From NCBI GenBank assembly GCA_937911965.1, contig CALDPL010000420.1, positions 1 through 8,760 of the forward strand: 8,760 bases of DNA, in the 5' to 3' direction. The position numbers were made by a program, and so were the translations under genes. Under the pieces are notes generated by a model. The model was not told where the DNA came from. It was given only the letters and a program-made list of their open reading frames with translations, and did no database searches. The DNA comes from an uncultured Allomuricauda sp. Lineage in GTDB: Bacteria; Bacteroidota; Bacteroidia; Flavobacteriales; Flavobacteriaceae. The first letter of the stretch is position 1; the number at the start of each line of letters is the position of its first letter. Shown here in pieces: positions 6,982 through 8,760 of the stretch.

Positions 6982-7644
6982 TTACTGGAGAATCAGCCCG
7001 GGGAGATTCTCATTGAACCAACGGGCCCTGTGGATGATCATGGTGTGGGTACCGTTCTTCACCACGATGCATTGCCTGATGTTGGACAGGGGGAAAACAG
7101 CGTCCTTTTCCCCTTGGATATGGATCAGGTTCTCCGGGGGTACGGTCTGTTCCCAGTTGACAATCTTGTCAATGGCCCAGTCCAAATAGTACCTATCCCT
7201 TACGGAAAGGTACTTTTCATAAAGGTGCAGGCGTTTGGTCACAGATTCCCCGAATGCATATTTGGCAAGCAGCTCCACATTGTTCACCAATCCCGTGGGA
7301 AGGAGCTTGTGTACCTTGGTGTATTTGGCAAAGATCATTCGCTTGGGGAGTTCCGTCCTGCTCTTCACCGAGGAGATTATTACGGTTTTGCGGGGATTTA
7401 GGATTTTGGCCATTTCCTGGACCAGCATGCCCCCAAAGGATACCCCGAGCAATACCGGCTCCGGGTGCTCGATCAGTTCACACATCTTTTGGGCATAGGC
7501 CTGCAGGGACATCCCTTTTTCGGGGAGGAACCATTCCAAGGGATGGAGCTCAAAAGTCTCGGAGGGGAGCCGTATCCCCTCGAATATGGCTGGGGAAGCA
7601 GCCATTCCCGGCATCAGATAGACATGGATCTTATCGTCTGGCAT
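6982..7644 (-). CDS. Alpha/beta hydrolase of unknown substrate
   Basis: About 220 aa from ATG 7644 (MPDDKIHVYLMPGMAASP), the usual start of an alpha/beta hydrolase beta strand and oxyanion region. The catalytic triad is recognisable. Counted from ATG 7644, the nucleophile is Ser69 in LLGVSFGGM, the acid is probably Asp181 in HIQGEKDAVFP, and the base is His200 in KNGTHTMI. Substrate cannot be told from sequence; the cap region between nucleophile and acid is short and basic. The protein has no signal peptide, so it is cytosolic. An in-frame TTG at 7653 would add only three residues and overlaps a promoter-like box, so the ATG is preferred. The lytic transglycosylase gene follows 45 nt downstream, suggesting an operon, but no functional link between the two is evident. 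Confidence 0.87.
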   Translation of the reverse strand: MPDDKIHVYLMPGMAASPAIFEGIRLPSETFELHPLEWFLPEKGMSLQAYAQKMCELIEHPEPVLLGVSFGGMLVQEMAKILNPRKTVIISSVKSRTELPKRMIFAKYTKVHKLLPTGLVNNVELLAKYAFGESVTKRLHLYEKYLSVRDRYYLDWAIDKIVNWEQTVPPENLIHIQGEKDAVFPLSNIRQCIVVKNGTHTMIIHRARWFNENLPGLILQ

Positions 7645-7650
7645 ATTGCC

Positions 7651-7682
7651 CAAATATCGATAAGTACTAGGTAATTAGCAAT
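7651..7682 (-). promoter_or_regulatory. Weak candidate promoter for the hydrolase-transglycosylase pair
   Basis: On the minus strand, ATTG (7682-7679) lies 20 bp before GATATTTG (7658-7651). This differs from TTTG-N19-TAnnTTTG by one base in each box and one base of spacing. If used, transcription would start only 2-4 nt before ATG 7644, giving an almost leaderless mRNA. No better match exists in the 160-bp intergenic region on this strand. Confidence 0.35.
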
Positions 7683-7690
7683 ATTTTGAC

Positions 7691-7698
7691 TACTTTTG
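7691..7698 (+). promoter_or_regulatory. Candidate -7 box for the plus-strand gene at 7814
   Basis: TACTTTTG matches TAnnTTTG but has no TTTG at the proper distance upstream. It is 115 nt ahead of the ATG at 7814, which would leave a leader of about 110 nt. That leader holds two copies of ACCATTTTTT (7730-7739 and 7760-7769). The identical octamer occurs at 5409 ahead of another plus-strand gene. Confidence 0.35.
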
Positions 7699-7813
7699 TA
7701 TCCCTTTTGCAACTTACCCCCGATCGTGGACCATTTTTTTTGAAGGGGGATGTTGGGAACCATTTTTTGGTATTCCAAAACTTACGGAATCATTATAAAT
7801 TAAAAAGTACTAT

Positions 7814-8107
7814 ATGACAGAATTGGAAATTAATGACAATGGTTTCTTGCGTCAGTTCGAAACCAAGGTTAATGGGCATTTGGCCAAAATCGAATACTCC
7901 TCCCAAGAGCGTAAAGTATTTTTGACCAAGCTGGTCATTCCAGAGGAAATTGACCAAGAGGGATTCAAAGAGGCCTTTATCAAGGCAGTGCTTCATCAGA
8001 TTCAGGAAAGGAACCTTAGGGTGGTACCCACCAGTCCGCATATTGCAGGATTTCTGAGGAAGAACAGGCAGTACAAGGAAATGTTGCCCGTGGGCATTCG
8101 GATCTGA
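7814..8107 (+). CDS. Mini-GNAT (COG2388/YjdJ-like) N-acetyltransferase-fold protein, acetyl-CoA loop degenerate
   Basis: 97 aa. The layout matches the short YjdJ/COG2388 branch of GNAT proteins: ELEINDNGFLRQFETKVNGHLAKIEY (strands 1-2), KVFLTKLVIPEE (strand 3 leading to the cofactor loop), a helix FKEAFIKAVLHQIQERN, then LRVVPTSPHIAGFLRKN, equivalent to the family's LRVVPLCPFV.. region. In active members the segment after strand 3 is R/Q-x-x-G-x-G/A and holds the acetyl-CoA pyrophosphate. Here it is IDQEGFKEAF, retaining only one Gly, so catalysis is doubtful. The C-terminus LPVGIRI is unusual for the wider family, but I recall similar sequences from flavobacteria. The start at ATG 7814 follows an AT-rich leader without Shine-Dalgarno. 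A strong hairpin terminator begins 22 nt after the stop. It is a single-gene unit, convergent with mtaB. Confidence 0.78.
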   Translation: MTELEINDNGFLRQFETKVNGHLAKIEYSSQERKVFLTKLVIPEEIDQEGFKEAFIKAVLHQIQERNLRVVPTSPHIAGFLRKNRQYKEMLPVGIRI

Positions 8108-8120
8108 CCGTACCGCAATC

Positions 8121-8160
8121 AAAAAATTCAAGCCTTCCCCAAACGGGAAGGCTTTTTTTT
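8121..8160. terminator. Bidirectional intrinsic terminator between the mini-GNAT gene and mtaB
   Basis: A perfect 10-bp stem, AAGCCTTCCC (8130-8139) and GGGAAGGCTT (8145-8154), has a 5-nt loop. It is followed by six more T residues on the plus strand and preceded by A6 at 8121-8126, which becomes a T-run on the minus strand. It serves the plus-strand gene ending at 8107 and directly follows the mtaB stop codon on the other strand; the T-run overlaps that stop. Confidence 0.93.
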
Positions 8161-8707
8161 ATGCCATGGCGCCCTGTGGAACAAACTCGAAACGGACCAG
8201 GCCGTCCCGGTCGATCTCTGTAAGTTCTACCTCGTGCAGGGTATTGATCAGGGACGGATCCCAGGGGGCCTTCACCTTTACATAGTTTTCGGTAAACCCA
8301 TGGATATAGCCCTGTTTGTTCTCCCCTTCGAACAATACGGTACGGATACTGCCCAATTGGCTTTCGTAAAAGGCCCTTCTTTTTTTCGCAGAAAGCCCCC
8401 TCAGCATTTTGCTCCGCTTGGCCCGGACTGCCTTGGGCACGACGCCCTCCATTTCTGCGGCCAGGGTGTTGTCCCGTTCCGAATAGGTGAACACGTGCAG
8501 GTAGGAAATATCCAATTCGTTCAAAAAGCGATAGGTTTCCAGGAAAAGTTCATCGGTTTCCCCCGGAAAGCCCACGATCACATCCACCCCGATACAGGCA
8601 TGGGGCATGACCTCCTTGATCCGGTTCACCCGGTCCACATAGAGGTTGGAGAGGTATCGCCGTCGCATCAATTTCAAGATCACATCGCTCCCACTCTGAA
8701 GGGGAAT
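8159..8707 (-). CDS. mtaB: tRNA t6A37 methylthiotransferase MtaB, C-terminal part; 5' end lost at contig end
   Basis: A radical-SAM methylthiotransferase that converts t6A at position 37 of ANN-decoding tRNAs into ms2t6A. The visible 182 residues begin IPLQSGSDVILKLMRRRYL, the conserved HIPLQSGSD..LK.M.R.Y signature of the MiaB/MtaB/RimO family. They continue with IGVDVIVGFPGETDELFLETY and SYLHVFTYSERDNT, the MtaB-type version. The last 60 or so residues (RTVLFEGENKQGYIHGF to VRFEFV) are the RNA-binding TRAM domain. The N-terminal UPF0004 domain and the radical-SAM CxxxCxxC cluster motif are missing because real sequence stops at 8707, where adapter sequence begins. The GTG at 8683 is the Val codon of SDVILK and not a start. 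mtaB is preferred over miaB or rimO because of the motif wording and the TRAM end. Confidence 0.92.
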   Translation of the reverse strand: MPLQSGSDVILKLMRRRYLSNLYVDRVNRIKEVMPHACIGVDVIVGFPGETDELFLETYRFLNELDISYLHVFTYSERDNTLAAEMEGVVPKAVRAKRSKMLRGLSAKKRRAFYESQLGSIRTVLFEGENKQGYIHGFTENYVKVKAPWDPSLINTLHEVELTEIDRDGLVRFEFVPQGAMA

Positions 8708-8760
8708 AGATCGGAAGAGCGTCGTGTAGGGAAAGAGTGTAGATCTCGGTGGTCGCCGTA
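8708..8760. other. Illumina TruSeq adapter contamination (non-biological)
   Basis: From AGATCGGAAGAGC at 8708 to the window end, all 53 bases match, as I know it, the reverse complement of the TruSeq universal adapter (AGATCGGAAGAGCGTCGTGT then AGGGAAAGAGTGTAGATCTC and GGTGGTCGCCGTA). The junction is abrupt inside the conserved mtaB motif, right after the codon for the Ile of IPLQSG. This is an untrimmed read end carried into the assembly and should be masked. Confidence 0.98.

Noticed and set aside
7717..7749. CCCCC...GGGGG inverted repeat in the 7654-7813 intergenic region
   Set aside because: Only five homopolymeric base pairs with a loop of more than 20 nt; not distinguishable from chance.
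8681..8683. GTG as start codon of a 174-aa protein
   Set aside because: It is the Val codon within the conserved IPLQSGSDVILK motif; the real start is beyond the contig end.
1..8707. A mobile element, CRISPR array, defence cluster or novel multi-gene system
   Set aside because: No transposase, integrase, repeat-spacer pattern, RNA gene or cluster of unknown genes is seen; gene content is housekeeping with conserved gaps and terminators.
8708..8760. AGATCT-containing terminal sequence as a possible recombination or attachment site
   Set aside because: The whole segment is adapter sequence, so any palindromes or motifs within it are artefacts.

Overview
The window looks like an ordinary chromosomal stretch from a member of the Flavobacteriaceae (Bacteroidota). 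Several signs point there: a short-form carB lying directly downstream of rpmH, a textbook Bacteroidota promoter (TTTG-N19-TAnnTTTG) in front of rpmH, A/T-rich leaders without Shine-Dalgarno sequences, and flavobacterial-type small proteins. The coding regions are fairly GC-rich for the family and the intergenic DNA is AT-rich, which would fit a Muricauda- or Robiginitalea-like marine genus. That genus-level guess is inference only.

Layout, left to right. Positions 1-616 are the 3' two-fifths of gnd (6-phosphogluconate dehydrogenase). It is followed on the same strand by a ChaN/DUF399-type putative haem-handling protein (695-1540) and a small lipoprotein gene (1567-2133) that carries an in-frame amber codon near its 3' end. 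Converging on it from the minus strand are carB (5033-2181) and the upstream rpmH (5285-5127), with hairpin terminators after each. On the plus strand, 5452-5967 encodes a small protein with two membrane segments and a TPR-like region. A minus-strand pair follows: an alpha/beta hydrolase (7644-6982) and a secreted MltD-like lytic transglycosylase (6936-5977). A plus-strand mini-GNAT-like protein (7814-8107) then faces mtaB (8707-8159, 5' end missing) across a shared bidirectional terminator.

The last 53 bases (8708-8760) are not biological. They match the reverse complement of the Illumina TruSeq universal adapter, so the real contig ends at 8707 and mtaB is cut by the assembly rather than by evolution. 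The adapter keeps the mtaB frame open, so an automated pipeline would predict a chimeric protein.

Most genes are housekeeping: pentose phosphate pathway, pyrimidine/arginine precursor synthesis, ribosome, cell wall remodelling and tRNA modification. I see no mobile element, CRISPR array, tRNA/rRNA gene, defence system or gene cluster suggesting a new system. The points worth a second look are the adapter artefact, the amber codon in the lipoprotein gene, the CarB lacking its allosteric domain, and the acetyltransferase-like protein lacking a recognisable acetyl-CoA loop.
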